DNA of 64,000 bases from Peredibacter starrii (GCF_034259205.1 NZ_CP139487.1:4089409-4153408); one strand, 5' to 3'. Positions 33,699 through 43,055 are shown, counted from the first letter of the stretch. The notes: generated by a model from the letters alone, not told the origin. Made by a program: numbers and translations.

Positions 33699-35023
33699 GC
33701 ATTCCCTTTCTGTTGGTTAAAACCTCACTCGCACTTCTTGCTACCATTAAGCGCAAAGAATTTATTGATGCTTGTAAAAATCCAGCTTATGCACAAGCGC
33801 GCCTAAAAGAAAAACTTGGTACCCTACCCGATAGACCAACTTCATATCAGGATTATGAAAATCTCAAATTTCCTGATGTGATTTTTTATGAAACGACCTC
33901 TGGCTCAACTGGCACTAAAAAGAAAATCCCTTATACCAAGGCCCTTTTGAAATCCTTTGAGAACATGTTCCTCTTGTGGGCCCATGATTTAGTTTTCCAT
34001 TCCGGCCTAGGACTCAAATCCGGGAAATTCTTTATGAGTGTTTCACCACAAATAGGTGACTCCGTTAAAGATGATCGCCAATACCTGTCCCCCATGGTGA
34101 ATTGGCTTTTAAATCCATTTCTGGCATCTAATCCAAATCAGCATAAGGCCCGCACCTCGGAAGAATTTCTGAAGAAAATTTCGCTGGATCTTTTAAAGGC
34201 CAAGGACCTCGAAGTCATTTCAATCTGGAGCCCAACTTACTTTTTAAGTGTCTTGGATTTTATGGAGACTCAAGGACTAGTGAAAAACCCCGACTGGGAG
34301 AAAATCTGGCCCGAACTTAAACTCATTTCTTGCTGGACCAGCGCTCAAGCTGAGCTATCGGCCAGGACCCTTAAAACCAAATTCCCTCAAGTAAAAATCC
34401 AAGGTAAAGGTCTTCTTTTAACTGAAGCTCCCATTACTATTCCTTGGTCCGAGGCCAATGGTGATCTTCCTCTTCTGAATGAAACTTATCTTGAATTCTT
34501 AGACTCGGAGGGAAAGATTCACCCACTCCATGAAATTAAAAGAAATCATCGATACATCGTCCTCACGAGTACCGTGAATGGTTTCCTTCGCTACAACACC
34601 TTAGATGAGGTGGAGGTCACCGGTTTTTACTACCAGACCCCGGTATTAAAATTTCTCGGGCGAACAGGTAATCACTCAGACCTCGCGGGCGAGAAGCTTT
34701 CAGACACTGTTCTTCGCGAACTCTTTCCATTTCCAATGTTACTGGTTCCTAATCAAGAAGAGACTCTTCCCTATTATGAGGCCTACATTGAAGAAACTCA
34801 TGAGATTGAAAAAGGTCTACGCGAGAACTATCACTACAACCTGGCCCGTGAGTTAAATCAACTCAAGGAAGTCAAGATCATCAAAGTTCAAAATCTCCGT
34901 CAAAAGTATCTGGAATTTTATCAGTCTCAAGGAATGCAGTTAGGTGACATCAAAGAACGAATGCTGATTAGCGATTCGGGGCAAGTGCAAAAACTCCGGG
35001 AATGGATTGCGAAAGCGCGCTAG
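33689..35023 (+). CDS. GH3-family acyl-adenylating/amide synthetase
   Basis: Product of 444 residues. ATP-binding motif 1 at FYETTSGSTGTKKKIPYT (about 68-85) and later GRTGNHSDLAGEKLSD, the GH3 counterparts of ANL motifs. GH3 enzymes activate carboxylic acids as adenylates and join them to amino acids. The protein is shorter than plant GH3 (about 600). Here it gives the cluster an amide- or ester-forming step. Last gene of the plus-strand operon; its 3' end overlaps the convergent diiron gene by 56 nt. Confidence 0.88.
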   Translation: MAVSIPFLLVKTSLALLATIKRKEFIDACKNPAYAQARLKEKLGTLPDRPTSYQDYENLKFPDVIFYETTSGSTGTKKKIPYTKALLKSFENMFLLWAHDLVFHSGLGLKSGKFFMSVSPQIGDSVKDDRQYLSPMVNWLLNPFLASNPNQHKARTSEEFLKKISLDLLKAKDLEVISIWSPTYFLSVLDFMETQGLVKNPDWEKIWPELKLISCWTSAQAELSARTLKTKFPQVKIQGKGLLLTEAPITIPWSEANGDLPLLNETYLEFLDSEGKIHPLHEIKRNHRYIVLTSTVNGFLRYNTLDEVEVTGFYYQTPVLKFLGRTGNHSDLAGEKLSDTVLRELFPFPMLLVPNQEETLPYYEAYIEETHEIEKGLRENYHYNLARELNQLKEVKIIKVQNLRQKYLEFYQSQGMQLGDIKERMLISDSGQVQKLREWIAKAR

Positions 35024-35930
35024 TCATCTCTTCCAATGACATCGCAGTCAAATATCCCTTGGCCTTCACTTTTTCTAAGACAGCGTCAGGTAGGCTCTTC
35101 GCGATAAGTTGCCCTAAAAGTTCCATCTTCCCACTGGTGACTACTACCGCATTGATCTCAGTTAGAAACTTCTTCAATTCTTCTTCGGTAGGATCTTTCT
35201 TCTGACGGAAGACCTCTTCACAAATGCTATAAGGACCAACTTTAACCATAAAAGAGATGCGCTCAAAGTAGCCCAAGAACTCATCGACTTCTTTATCACT
35301 CATGCCGTTTTTGTGATTCGAAAACAGAATCACTCCTGCAGAATGGTGACGAATTTCATCTTTAACGATGTTCTTGAAAGTCTGGGCAACGTTCTCGTCC
35401 TTCGCAGTTTTGGCCAAGGTCTTATAGTAGTTTAGTCCCCATCCCTCTAAAAGAATCTGGATCAGAAGTAAGTGAGAAGTTCTTTGTGCTTCCTGAATGA
35501 TCTCACCAATTAGAAGTGAGAATGAAGGAATGTTTTCCAATGAGGTGCTGAAATTCGCAAGCGACTCCACCATTCTAAGGTGCTTCGCCTCTTCTTCTCC
35601 CACAAAGCAATAGAACTCACGCTCTTCTTTATTTTTGGCCGCGAGATTCATTTTCCCCGCATAGGCCATTCCGGCGCACTCAATGAAGTAGGCTTCCTGG
35701 AGAATTTTTTGGCCGAGAGAGACGAGAATTGAATTTCTGATTTCTGCTGAAAGTGACTTCCAGGTCTCAGAGTTCTTCACATTGAAAAAATCTTCGTCCC
35801 AAATCGGTACATTCTCTTTTCCCATAGGGTTTCTGGTCTCCCCATGGACCTTTGCCGTGAGTTCCAGGAGATTTAAAAACTCCTTTTGCTCCTTAGGCAA
35901 ATTTGAAAGAAAGAGATGAGGAAACTTCAA
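34968..35930 (-). CDS. Ferritin-like diiron protein, probable oxygenase
   Basis: Product of 320 residues, helical, with the four-helix diiron pattern: E in LQEAYFIE, EExxH in GEEEAKHL, E in LLEGWGLNYY and DEIRHH. Length exceeds ferritin and fits ferritin-like oxygenases or N-oxygenases. It is distinct from the AurF-like gene. Last gene of the minus-strand operon, coupled by 4 nt to the SDR. Confidence 0.75.
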   Translation of the reverse strand: MKFPHLFLSNLPKEQKEFLNLLELTAKVHGETRNPMGKENVPIWDEDFFNVKNSETWKSLSAEIRNSILVSLGQKILQEAYFIECAGMAYAGKMNLAAKNKEEREFYCFVGEEEAKHLRMVESLANFSTSLENIPSFSLLIGEIIQEAQRTSHLLLIQILLEGWGLNYYKTLAKTAKDENVAQTFKNIVKDEIRHHSAGVILFSNHKNGMSDKEVDEFLGYFERISFMVKVGPYSICEEVFRQKKDPTEEELKKFLTEINAVVVTSGKMELLGQLIAKSLPDAVLEKVKAKGYLTAMSLEEMTSALSQSIPGVFALAPNR

Positions 35931-36772
35931 GCAATCTTCCCAGTGAATAGTTTTTTAAACGCTACATCCATAATGCCGTAATAAAGTCCGGTAGGAAGAA
36001 ATCTTCTTAGAACGTAGCTCATGCCACCGTCCTTACCGAACACCTTCCTCATCGGCAGTTTCGAACGTTTAGATAGCTTTAAAATACCTTCAGAAACCTC
36101 GGTTGGTTCCTGAGGTTTTCGGGCAGAGATCTTAGCATGAATCTTCTTATAATTTTCGAATTGTTGACGGTAAACGCTCGCTGGATTCTTCATACTCCAC
36201 GCCAGATTAGGACCGAAATTGGTACGGTACCCACCCGGCTCGATGAGACAAACCTGCACGCCATGAGGGGCAAGCTCCCCGCGAAGCGATTCAGTCAGAC
36301 CTTCCACGGCAAATTTACTGGCACAGTAAAGGCTCGTCAGAGGGAACCCCATAAAACCAAAAACTGACGAGAAGTTAAAAATCTTCCCGCGAGACTTTCT
36401 CAAAAGCGGAAGAAAGGCCTGAGTGACATTCACAGTCCCAAAAAAGTTTACTTCCATCTGATAACGGATTTCTTCTTCTTGCAGATCTTCCAATGCACCA
36501 AACAGACCGTAACCCGCGTTATTGATAAGAATATCAATTGAGCCAAACTGCGCCTCAACTTCTTTCATCGTAGAAGCAACTTCAGCTTTATTCGTCACAT
36601 CCATTGAAAGTTCAGTCAGACGTGCATTCGGTTTTCTTTCCGATTCAAAAATTTCTTTTCTTGAAGTGAGATTTCTTCCAGTGGCGATAACGTGATCTCC
36701 ATTACGAAGGAACGCGTGCACCAGAAGTTTACCAAAGCCAGAAGTGGCACCTGTAATTAGAACTTTTCTCAT
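35927..36772 (-). CDS. Short-chain dehydrogenase/reductase
   Basis: Product of 281 residues, classical SDR: cofactor motif TGATSGFG (8-15), NNAGYG, catalytic S in FSSVFG and YCASK. The residues after the second strand (ATGRN) suggest NADPH use. Likely oxidises or reduces an alcohol or ketone made by the neighbouring oxygenases. ATGA overlaps on both sides. Confidence 0.95.
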   Translation of the reverse strand: MRKVLITGATSGFGKLLVHAFLRNGDHVIATGRNLTSRKEIFESERKPNARLTELSMDVTNKAEVASTMKEVEAQFGSIDILINNAGYGLFGALEDLQEEEIRYQMEVNFFGTVNVTQAFLPLLRKSRGKIFNFSSVFGFMGFPLTSLYCASKFAVEGLTESLRGELAPHGVQVCLIEPGGYRTNFGPNLAWSMKNPASVYRQQFENYKKIHAKISARKPQEPTEVSEGILKLSKRSKLPMRKVFGKDGGMSYVLRRFLPTGLYYGIMDVAFKKLFTGKIA

Positions 36773-37497
36773 TTTCGTCTCACTTGAAATGTTTTCTTTA
36801 AAGCGTATTTAAATGGCATCCAGACCGTCATCTTGGCAATGCAAGTTAACTCATGTCCATCCTGCCACTTAGGATTTTGTTTTTGAAAGAACGCGACCCG
36901 AGGCTCTTGTAAAAGCTCAGGAGTAATATCGGCCACATGTTCTCTCAGAGCGCATGATCGACCTTCGTAAGCAATAATGCCAGTGTCGGCATGATAATGC
37001 TCCCCAAATTTCTTGGCATAAAACTCATTCATCAGTGTTTTATACTCTGGAGGAGTTGGCTGATCGTGGCGGGGATAATGATAAGCAAAGTTGTTCGCCA
37101 TCAAAAGATAGGTTTTATAGCCCTTAGAAATTAAGAACCAATAGACCGCAGTTCCGGGTCTCTTCATTTTTAATTTCCAGAGATATTTTAAGAACTCAAT
37201 CCCCAGAGCAGGAGATCCCCAGTACTCTTTATTTGTTACTGTATCACCACTATAAACACCCAGGACATTCTTCCCGGCCTTCTTAAGTGGCACTCGCAAA
37301 AGAGTTGAGAACCCCTGAATCGATCGATCGTGTTTATCACGCAGAATGATCACATGGTTCTTTTCATAAAGATCATGCTCAAAAGTTTCTAATGTATGGT
37401 TCTGGTAGTATTCAGAGAAGAGTTGATACATGCGCTCAATTTCTGGGCGCTTGAGTTTTTTCACTCTGACCGTGGAAGCCGTTAAAGCTTTTCTCAT
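36769..37497 (-). CDS. Possible GNAT-fold protein of the oxygenase cluster
   Basis: Product of 242 residues from the ATG at 37497 (ATGA with the upstream Rieske stop; GGAAG six bases before); a TTG start at 37509 is rejected. The first 150 residues have the look of a GNAT fold (IQGFSTLLRVPL, then VLGVYSGDTVTNKEYW), but no clear acetyl-CoA loop. I cannot name the function; an N- or O-acyltransferase would fit the context. About 90 C-terminal residues are unassigned. Confidence 0.55.
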   Translation of the reverse strand: MRKALTASTVRVKKLKRPEIERMYQLFSEYYQNHTLETFEHDLYEKNHVIILRDKHDRSIQGFSTLLRVPLKKAGKNVLGVYSGDTVTNKEYWGSPALGIEFLKYLWKLKMKRPGTAVYWFLISKGYKTYLLMANNFAYHYPRHDQPTPPEYKTLMNEFYAKKFGEHYHADTGIIAYEGRSCALREHVADITPELLQEPRVAFFQKQNPKWQDGHELTCIAKMTVWMPFKYALKKTFQVRRK

Positions 37498-38543
37498 GGT
37501 AACTTCCAAGGTGAAGATTTAAGTTTATTTACGTACTGAATGTATTGAGCGACCGGACGATCAATGGCAAGAAGAGTTCCGGGATAAAAGCGCATGTTCT
37601 CATACACTTCTCCGTCCTCACCTTGCAGGGAATTGAATCCCATCTTTGTCATCACAATAAGAGCGCGCTCGATGAATTTACCAAAAGGCCCTGAGCGTTT
37701 CTTTGTCACAAATATTGGCTGCACCAGGATGCGTCCCTTTGCGATCGGACGATAAGCAAAAATCATATGCAAAGTCGGCCACTTCTTTCCAAAGAAATAG
37801 ACGTCCTTCATCAGCGTCAGGAAGCCGTTGTTTCCGTGATCATATCTCATCGAATAGGAATATTCTGGGCCCAGTAAGAGTTTTGAAATTTTCTCAAAGA
37901 GATTTCCTTCACCGATTTTTCCCGTAAGAGTAATGTCCATCAAGTTCCCCTCTTCAGGTTCAGCGATGTCCACTTTCATTTCAATATCTAAACTGTGAAC
38001 GGTCTTTAAGTGCTGGGGATCGATACCATTGATCATGGTCACATGATGGTGGCAGGTTCTCTCATAACTCTTTCCGAAATGAATCACAGTATCTTGGTGA
38101 TTCTTAATTTCTGGAAAATCGACTAACTCATGTTTTGGATTCGCGTCCGGATAGACCCAGATGGCCCCGTACTTTTCGGTCACAGAGTAGAATGGAACTT
38201 TTGCCTTGGCCGGAATTTCTTCCTGGCAAGGAACTTTGATACACGAGCCTTCGGTATTAAATTGCCAGTGATGGAAAAAACAGCGAACTGAATTACCAAC
38301 TACTTTTCCTTTACCGAGATGAGTTCCCATGTGTGGGCAGTACGCATCGAGAGCTCCGACCTTTCCGTCTTCGCCTCTGAAAATCACCAACTCTTGTCCA
38401 CACAACTGCAACGACTTCACACCACCAATAGGGAGTTCATGTGAAGGCAAAGCATAGTACCAACCATAGGCCACTTCATTCCAATTATTAAAAATTGGGA
38501 AGTCCTGGATGGGCTGGGTAGTTTGGTTTTTAACAGCGTACAT
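37494..38543 (-). CDS. Rieske-type non-heme iron oxygenase 3
   Basis: Product of 349 residues. Rieske ligands in CPHMGTHL and CFFHHW, iron motif NGIDPQHLKTVH. Near the same branch as the oxygenase at 28719 (shared layout GWYxxxxSxE, DAxCPHMGxHL), so the two are probably old paralogues. First gene of the minus-strand operon. A perfect 14 bp palindrome touches the start region and no Shine-Dalgarno is visible. Confidence 0.92.
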   Translation of the reverse strand: MYAVKNQTTQPIQDFPIFNNWNEVAYGWYYALPSHELPIGGVKSLQLCGQELVIFRGEDGKVGALDAYCPHMGTHLGKGKVVGNSVRCFFHHWQFNTEGSCIKVPCQEEIPAKAKVPFYSVTEKYGAIWVYPDANPKHELVDFPEIKNHQDTVIHFGKSYERTCHHHVTMINGIDPQHLKTVHSLDIEMKVDIAEPEEGNLMDITLTGKIGEGNLFEKISKLLLGPEYSYSMRYDHGNNGFLTLMKDVYFFGKKWPTLHMIFAYRPIAKGRILVQPIFVTKKRSGPFGKFIERALIVMTKMGFNSLQGEDGEVYENMRFYPGTLLAIDRPVAQYIQYVNKLKSSPWKLP

Positions 38544-38544
38544 C

Positions 38545-38558
38545 CTTAAAATTTTAAG
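38545..38558. promoter_or_regulatory. Palindrome at the start of the minus-strand oxygenase operon
   Basis: CTTAAAATTTTAAG is a perfect 14 bp palindrome one base upstream of the ATG at 38543. It also holds a TAAAAT that could be a -10. It could be an operator or only an AT-rich core promoter. Confidence 0.4.
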
Positions 38559-38605
38559 AGTGAACCGGATGGCCGTCGAGATAGGGTGATTTTGTCGTTA
38601 GGCGA

Positions 38606-41002
38606 CTACTTTACTTTAGTATCTTCAAGCTTGGACCAGAAGCTACTGACATCATTAAGAATGGAACTTGATACAAGCTCCCTTGGTGATGCCTCAAACC
38701 AGTCTTGAGGCAGAGATTGCGAATAACTTTTTTCAAGAAATCGATCATCCATCAAAACGATGATGCCTCGGTCGCTTTCAGTCCTGATAACTCTCCCCGC
38801 TGCCTGTACTGCTTTGGCCATGGCCGGGAAGGTATAGGCATAATCAAAACCCGCCTGATAAGAGGTCTCATAATAATCTTTCATGCGTTCGCGTTCAAAA
38901 TCAAAGCTTGGTAATGGCGGTCCAATCACAAAAGCACCGATCACCATATCTCCGGCATAATCGATTCCTTCTGAGAAGACTCCACCCTGGACTCCAAAGA
39001 GAATCGTAGGATGTGTTTGCGCTTTTAGCTTCTCCAGAATTTCTTCCACATCGCTATTTTTCATATAGCGGTTCTGCTTTGTGACAGTAAAACCCGCCGG
39101 TACTTTAAAGGCCGCGAGAGTCTTTTCCATGAAATCAAAACTTGGAAAGAACGCCAGATAATTTCCAGATCTAAGGCCCGCCACTCTTTGAATGGTTTCC
39201 GCGATTTTAGGATAGTTTTGTTGTCTCACTGAAAACTTGGTTGAAATCTGAGGAATGATCAGAACTTTTCTATTCTCCGCTTTGAAAGGAGACATAAATT
39301 CTTCAAGAACTAGTTTCTCATCATCCAGACCCGCAAGCTTCGCATAGTAATCAAATGGCTTGAGAGTGGCAGAGAAGGCCACGACATTTTGAAAATGATC
39401 ATAACGATCTTTGATCAGTTCCGAAGCATCACAACAGGTAATCTTAATCGAACGATTCTTTCCATCATTTTGACCGGTAATGAAAAACGCTGAATCAGTG
39501 GTTCCCACCGTCATGAGAGTGTCGGAGAATTCACTCCAATAAAACACCAGACGTAAGACCACATCGCGCGCCTTAATTTCGACGTCAGATTCCAGGTATC
39601 TCGAAAGGAACGATTTTAGTTCTTCATTTACAGCAAGAAAGGGATCAATATCGAGTTTCAATGATTTGGTTTCCACCTTGTCTGGACTCGCCTCTTTGAT
39701 CGTCATAAGACAAAGATCAATTAGCTCTTCACCATCCCGGGCAAATTTCTTAGGAAGATCTTTCATTTCTTCCCGCATGGTCTCAATCGCGTAACTTGAA
39801 AGCACCGGAGAGAACTGACCCATCGTTCGGCTAGGTAAGTTATGGGCCTCATCAATCGCGAGATTGGGTCTTCCCTCTTGCGAATAACCTGTCGCACTCA
39901 AGCGCCCGATGGTTCCTTCATGACCAAAGATATAGTTATAGTCACAAATGACCGTGTCCGCTTCTTCAATCGCTTCAATCTGAAGCTCAAATGGACAGAC
40001 TTCATATTTCTCCGCCATGTTTTTAAACACGCGAGAAGTGAGTTTCTTTTTCTTATGGAGTTCATTACGAAGATCATGAGTTGCAAGTTTATCGTAATAA
40101 CCTTTGGCGAACTCACAGTAGTCTGGATTACATAAAGGCTCGGCCTTCATGCACATCTTACTTTTTGCGGTAATGGTAAGTGATTTAGCGTTGCACCCTT
40201 TCACCTGAAGTTTTTCAATCGCCTCTTCTGCCACCGACTGCTGACTATTTTTAGGAGTGATGTAAATCACTCGCTGCCCGCGCTTCAAAGATTCTTTAAG
40301 CGAAGGATACAACACACCCATGGTCTTACCCAGACCAGTTGGTGCCTGGATCATCATGCGCTTCTGCTTCTCCATTCCATCTTCAATGAACTGAATGAGT
40401 TCCATTTGTCCTTGACGAGGAGTTGGAAAAGGAAATGGCATATTTTCTGAAAGCTTAATTCTTCGCGCTAGACGCTTCTCGGCCTTAATGGCGTTTTCCA
40501 CCAACTCATCTAATCTTCGATCAAGCCACGATTCATACTCATAGCGATCAAGATAAGCACTCACATCCTGGCTTTCCTCTCTGCGAGAAGAAACCAGATG
40601 AAAACTTAAATCAGGTTTCACATCATTTTGGACCCAATAAAAATACCCATAGGTCAGAAGCTGAAGATAATAAGGGTGATCCATGCGTTTATCCCGCAAG
40701 GTCTTACCCAGATCAAAAATATTAAAACTTGATTTGATTTCTTCAATGTGAGGTTTATCACCGGGAGTAAATCCATCCATACGCCCCGAAACTTCGAAGC
40801 GGTAACCATCACGCTCGAAAAAGTGATTAATACTCACTTCTGATTCGTAATCAGGAATTTCAGCAATTCTCTCTGCCTGAATTTTTTGATGAAGCTCACG
40901 TCCCTTTTCCATGCTGGTCTTGTAACCAGAAGAAGGCTCAATACTTCCCCGCAAAGGAGAAGGCATGGCAAAATCCTGAAGAGAAAGCTTAATGACTTTC
41001 AT
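38606..41002 (-). CDS. XPD/DinG-type helicase with N-terminal Cas4-like nuclease
   Basis: Product of 798 residues. Residues 1 to about 170 form a PD-(D/E)XK nuclease of Cas4/RecB type: H38 (GRELHQ), D76 (RMDGF), E88-I-K90 and QLLTYGY near 114. The helicase part has Walker A APTGLGKT (219-227), four cysteines C284, C291, C296, C336 for an Fe-S cluster, DEAH at 384-387, and the C-terminal arginine motif QAAGRVIR. XPD/DinG helicases unwind 5' to 3' and act on R-loops, bubbles and damaged DNA. The start overlaps by 4 nt the SNM1-like nuclease gene, so the pair probably repairs DNA together. Confidence 0.93.
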   Translation of the reverse strand: MKVIKLSLQDFAMPSPLRGSIEPSSGYKTSMEKGRELHQKIQAERIAEIPDYESEVSINHFFERDGYRFEVSGRMDGFTPGDKPHIEEIKSSFNIFDLGKTLRDKRMDHPYYLQLLTYGYFYWVQNDVKPDLSFHLVSSRREESQDVSAYLDRYEYESWLDRRLDELVENAIKAEKRLARRIKLSENMPFPFPTPRQGQMELIQFIEDGMEKQKRMMIQAPTGLGKTMGVLYPSLKESLKRGQRVIYITPKNSQQSVAEEAIEKLQVKGCNAKSLTITAKSKMCMKAEPLCNPDYCEFAKGYYDKLATHDLRNELHKKKKLTSRVFKNMAEKYEVCPFELQIEAIEEADTVICDYNYIFGHEGTIGRLSATGYSQEGRPNLAIDEAHNLPSRTMGQFSPVLSSYAIETMREEMKDLPKKFARDGEELIDLCLMTIKEASPDKVETKSLKLDIDPFLAVNEELKSFLSRYLESDVEIKARDVVLRLVFYWSEFSDTLMTVGTTDSAFFITGQNDGKNRSIKITCCDASELIKDRYDHFQNVVAFSATLKPFDYYAKLAGLDDEKLVLEEFMSPFKAENRKVLIIPQISTKFSVRQQNYPKIAETIQRVAGLRSGNYLAFFPSFDFMEKTLAAFKVPAGFTVTKQNRYMKNSDVEEILEKLKAQTHPTILFGVQGGVFSEGIDYAGDMVIGAFVIGPPLPSFDFERERMKDYYETSYQAGFDYAYTFPAMAKAVQAAGRVIRTESDRGIIVLMDDRFLEKSYSQSLPQDWFEASPRELVSSSILNDVSSFWSKLEDTKVK

Positions 41003-42033
41003 ATTAAAACAAGATTCTCGCCCACTTTAGGCTGAAAATTCTCAATATGTAATTCATCAATTGCATAGGCCGAAATGCCCTGAAGTTTCAGATGGCGAAT
41101 AAGAGCACCGTCACGATGTTGGACGTAAACTTTTTTCGCCCCAGTTTCTTTGATGGTTAGATTAAGATCATTCCAGTCAGCGTGATCGGACATAACGAAA
41201 CCTTTATCATAATTGTTTCGCCATCCACCCTGCATCCAACCTGAAGCAAAGGCCTTACTATAATTTCCTAAATGATGAATCCAGCTCTCTGATAAGATTG
41301 AGGGAGGAGCAAGAATCAGTTCGCCTTGAAGGCGTTGATCAAAAATGAGTTCTTTAATTTTATCCATCAGAAGCACAGTGTCCGCCAGTTTTCGATTTTC
41401 ACGACGATAACATTCATTTAAGTCGTGAATCGAGTTATGAATTAAAACTGGTTTATGCGCATGCGGATGAAGTTCCGCCAGAATTCTTTGAGCTTTGCCA
41501 AGAGAATATCCAAAGAGAATCGAGTTCAATCCTCTTTTTTCGTTATTGCTCCACCACTCATGAATCATGCGACCGTGTTCTAGATTTTTTTGCCACACAA
41601 ATTTCGGCGTGCCAAAAGTGGCTTCCGTAATGAAAATGTCACATTTCACATTCTCAAAAGGATCACAGCTCGGATCCGGATCACGTTTATAATCACCGGA
41701 AGCGACCCACACTTCACCCTTATGCTCTACTCGCACTTGAGCAGAACCCAGAATGTGACCAGCAGAGTGCATACTGACTTTCACATTGTTTAAATAGAAA
41801 GTTTCTCCATACTCATAAGTTTCAACTTCGATCTTCTGTCCAAGTCTTGAGCGAAGGAGACCTTCACCACTTCTGATACATATATATTTCTTTGAACCAC
41901 GACGGGCGTGATCACTATGAGCATGCGTAATGATGGCCAGATCAACCGCGCGATGTGGATCGATATAGAAATCGCCGGCCGCGCAATAAAGACCTTTCTC
42001 AGTCCAGGTGATGAGGGGAGCGGATTGAAACAT
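40999..42033 (-). CDS. SNM1-type metallo-beta-lactamase nuclease (ligase-associated exonuclease family)
   Basis: Product of 344 residues with MBL motif THAHSDHARRG, HSAGHILGSAQ, SGDYKRDPDP and MSDHADWNDL, matching the putative exonuclease often encoded beside an ATP-dependent DNA ligase. Homologues act on DNA with their MBL/beta-CASP fold. No ligase or Lhr helicase is present here; instead the gene leads an operon with a nuclease-helicase. Confidence 0.88.
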   Translation of the reverse strand: MFQSAPLITWTEKGLYCAAGDFYIDPHRAVDLAIITHAHSDHARRGSKKYICIRSGEGLLRSRLGQKIEVETYEYGETFYLNNVKVSMHSAGHILGSAQVRVEHKGEVWVASGDYKRDPDPSCDPFENVKCDIFITEATFGTPKFVWQKNLEHGRMIHEWWSNNEKRGLNSILFGYSLGKAQRILAELHPHAHKPVLIHNSIHDLNECYRRENRKLADTVLLMDKIKELIFDQRLQGELILAPPSILSESWIHHLGNYSKAFASGWMQGGWRNNYDKGFVMSDHADWNDLNLTIKETGAKKVYVQHRDGALIRHLKLQGISAYAIDELHIENFQPKVGENLVLI

Positions 42034-42155
42034 GAAGGGATTTTTGCATAACGATGAATGAAACTCAAGAAAGCAAATGCGCTAAATGACTCTCTTCGCA
42101 TTCACACAAAACGAATCCTCAATCATAATCAAATCAAACTTATCAAGGAGTTATC

Positions 42156-43055
42156 ATGCGTATCCACCATTTGAACTGTGCCTCCTTCTGTCCGTATGGC
42201 GGTCACTTGATGGATGGTATGACTCCTGGAATAGGTCCGGCCCGCTTGGTTTGTCATACTCTACTGATTGAAACTGAAAAAGGTCTGGTCTTGATTGACA
42301 CAGGTCTTGGGTTAAACGACATTCATAAATCCCACGAACGAATTACTAACTTCTTCCACAAACTGGTGCGTCCACTTCTAAAAGAAGAGGAGACTGCTCA
42401 TTATCAAATTAAAGCATTGGGTTTCAAACCAGAAGACGTAAGACACATCATCCTCACTCATTTAGATTTTGATCACGCAGGTGGAATCGATGATTTTCCG
42501 AATGCCAAAGTTCACGTTATGCATGCTGAAAGCGATGCCGCTCAAAAGCGTGATACCTATTTAAGTAAAAATCGTTACTCACCTTCACAGCTCAAAAATA
42601 TTAAACACTGGAACACCTATTATCCAGAAGGCGAACGTTGGTTTGGCTTTCAGGCGGTTCGTGATCTGGAAGATCTTCCACCAGAAATTTTATTAGTTCC
42701 ACTTATTGGTCACACCGAAGGTCATGCCGGAGTGGCGATTCATACTGATCAGGGTTGGCTCCTCCACGCCGGAGACGCATACTTTTACAGAGGAGAAATG
42801 GACAGCACTTATCACTGCACTCCAGGACTTCGCGCTTATCAGAAATTGGTAGAGGCCAATCGACCAATGCGACTCATGAATCAACAACGACTTCGTCATC
42901 TCGCTGCTTCTCATTCACATGACGTCACAATCTTCTGTGCTCACGATGCGATTGAGTATCTTTCACTCAAGGAAGGGCTACAAAGAAATTTGCTCTCCAC
43001 TGATTATCAACTTCCATTTGATTCAGATGATCTGTCTGGTCTTGGATTAAGCTAG
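42156..43055 (+). CDS. MBL-fold hydrolase with lactonase-type motif
   Basis: Product of 299 residues with H102-L-D104-F-D106-H107 (THLDFDHAGG), the HxDxDH motif of quorum-quenching AHL lactonases and related hydrolases, plus H in GHTEGH and D in HAGDAYF. Start AAGGAG before ATG. The lactonase role is an inference; many MBL proteins with this motif have other ester or lactone substrates. Monocistronic. Confidence 0.85.
   Translation: MRIHHLNCASFCPYGGHLMDGMTPGIGPARLVCHTLLIETEKGLVLIDTGLGLNDIHKSHERITNFFHKLVRPLLKEEETAHYQIKALGFKPEDVRHIILTHLDFDHAGGIDDFPNAKVHVMHAESDAAQKRDTYLSKNRYSPSQLKNIKHWNTYYPEGERWFGFQAVRDLEDLPPEILLVPLIGHTEGHAGVAIHTDQGWLLHAGDAYFYRGEMDSTYHCTPGLRAYQKLVEANRPMRLMNQQRLRHLAASHSHDVTIFCAHDAIEYLSLKEGLQRNLLSTDYQLPFDSDDLSGLGLS

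Noticed and set aside
28719..38543. Likeness to saxitoxin-type clusters (Rieske oxygenases, sterol-desaturase-like protein, ferredoxin).
   Set aside because: No SxtA-like PKS, amidinotransferase or carbamoyltransferase; shared enzyme families only.
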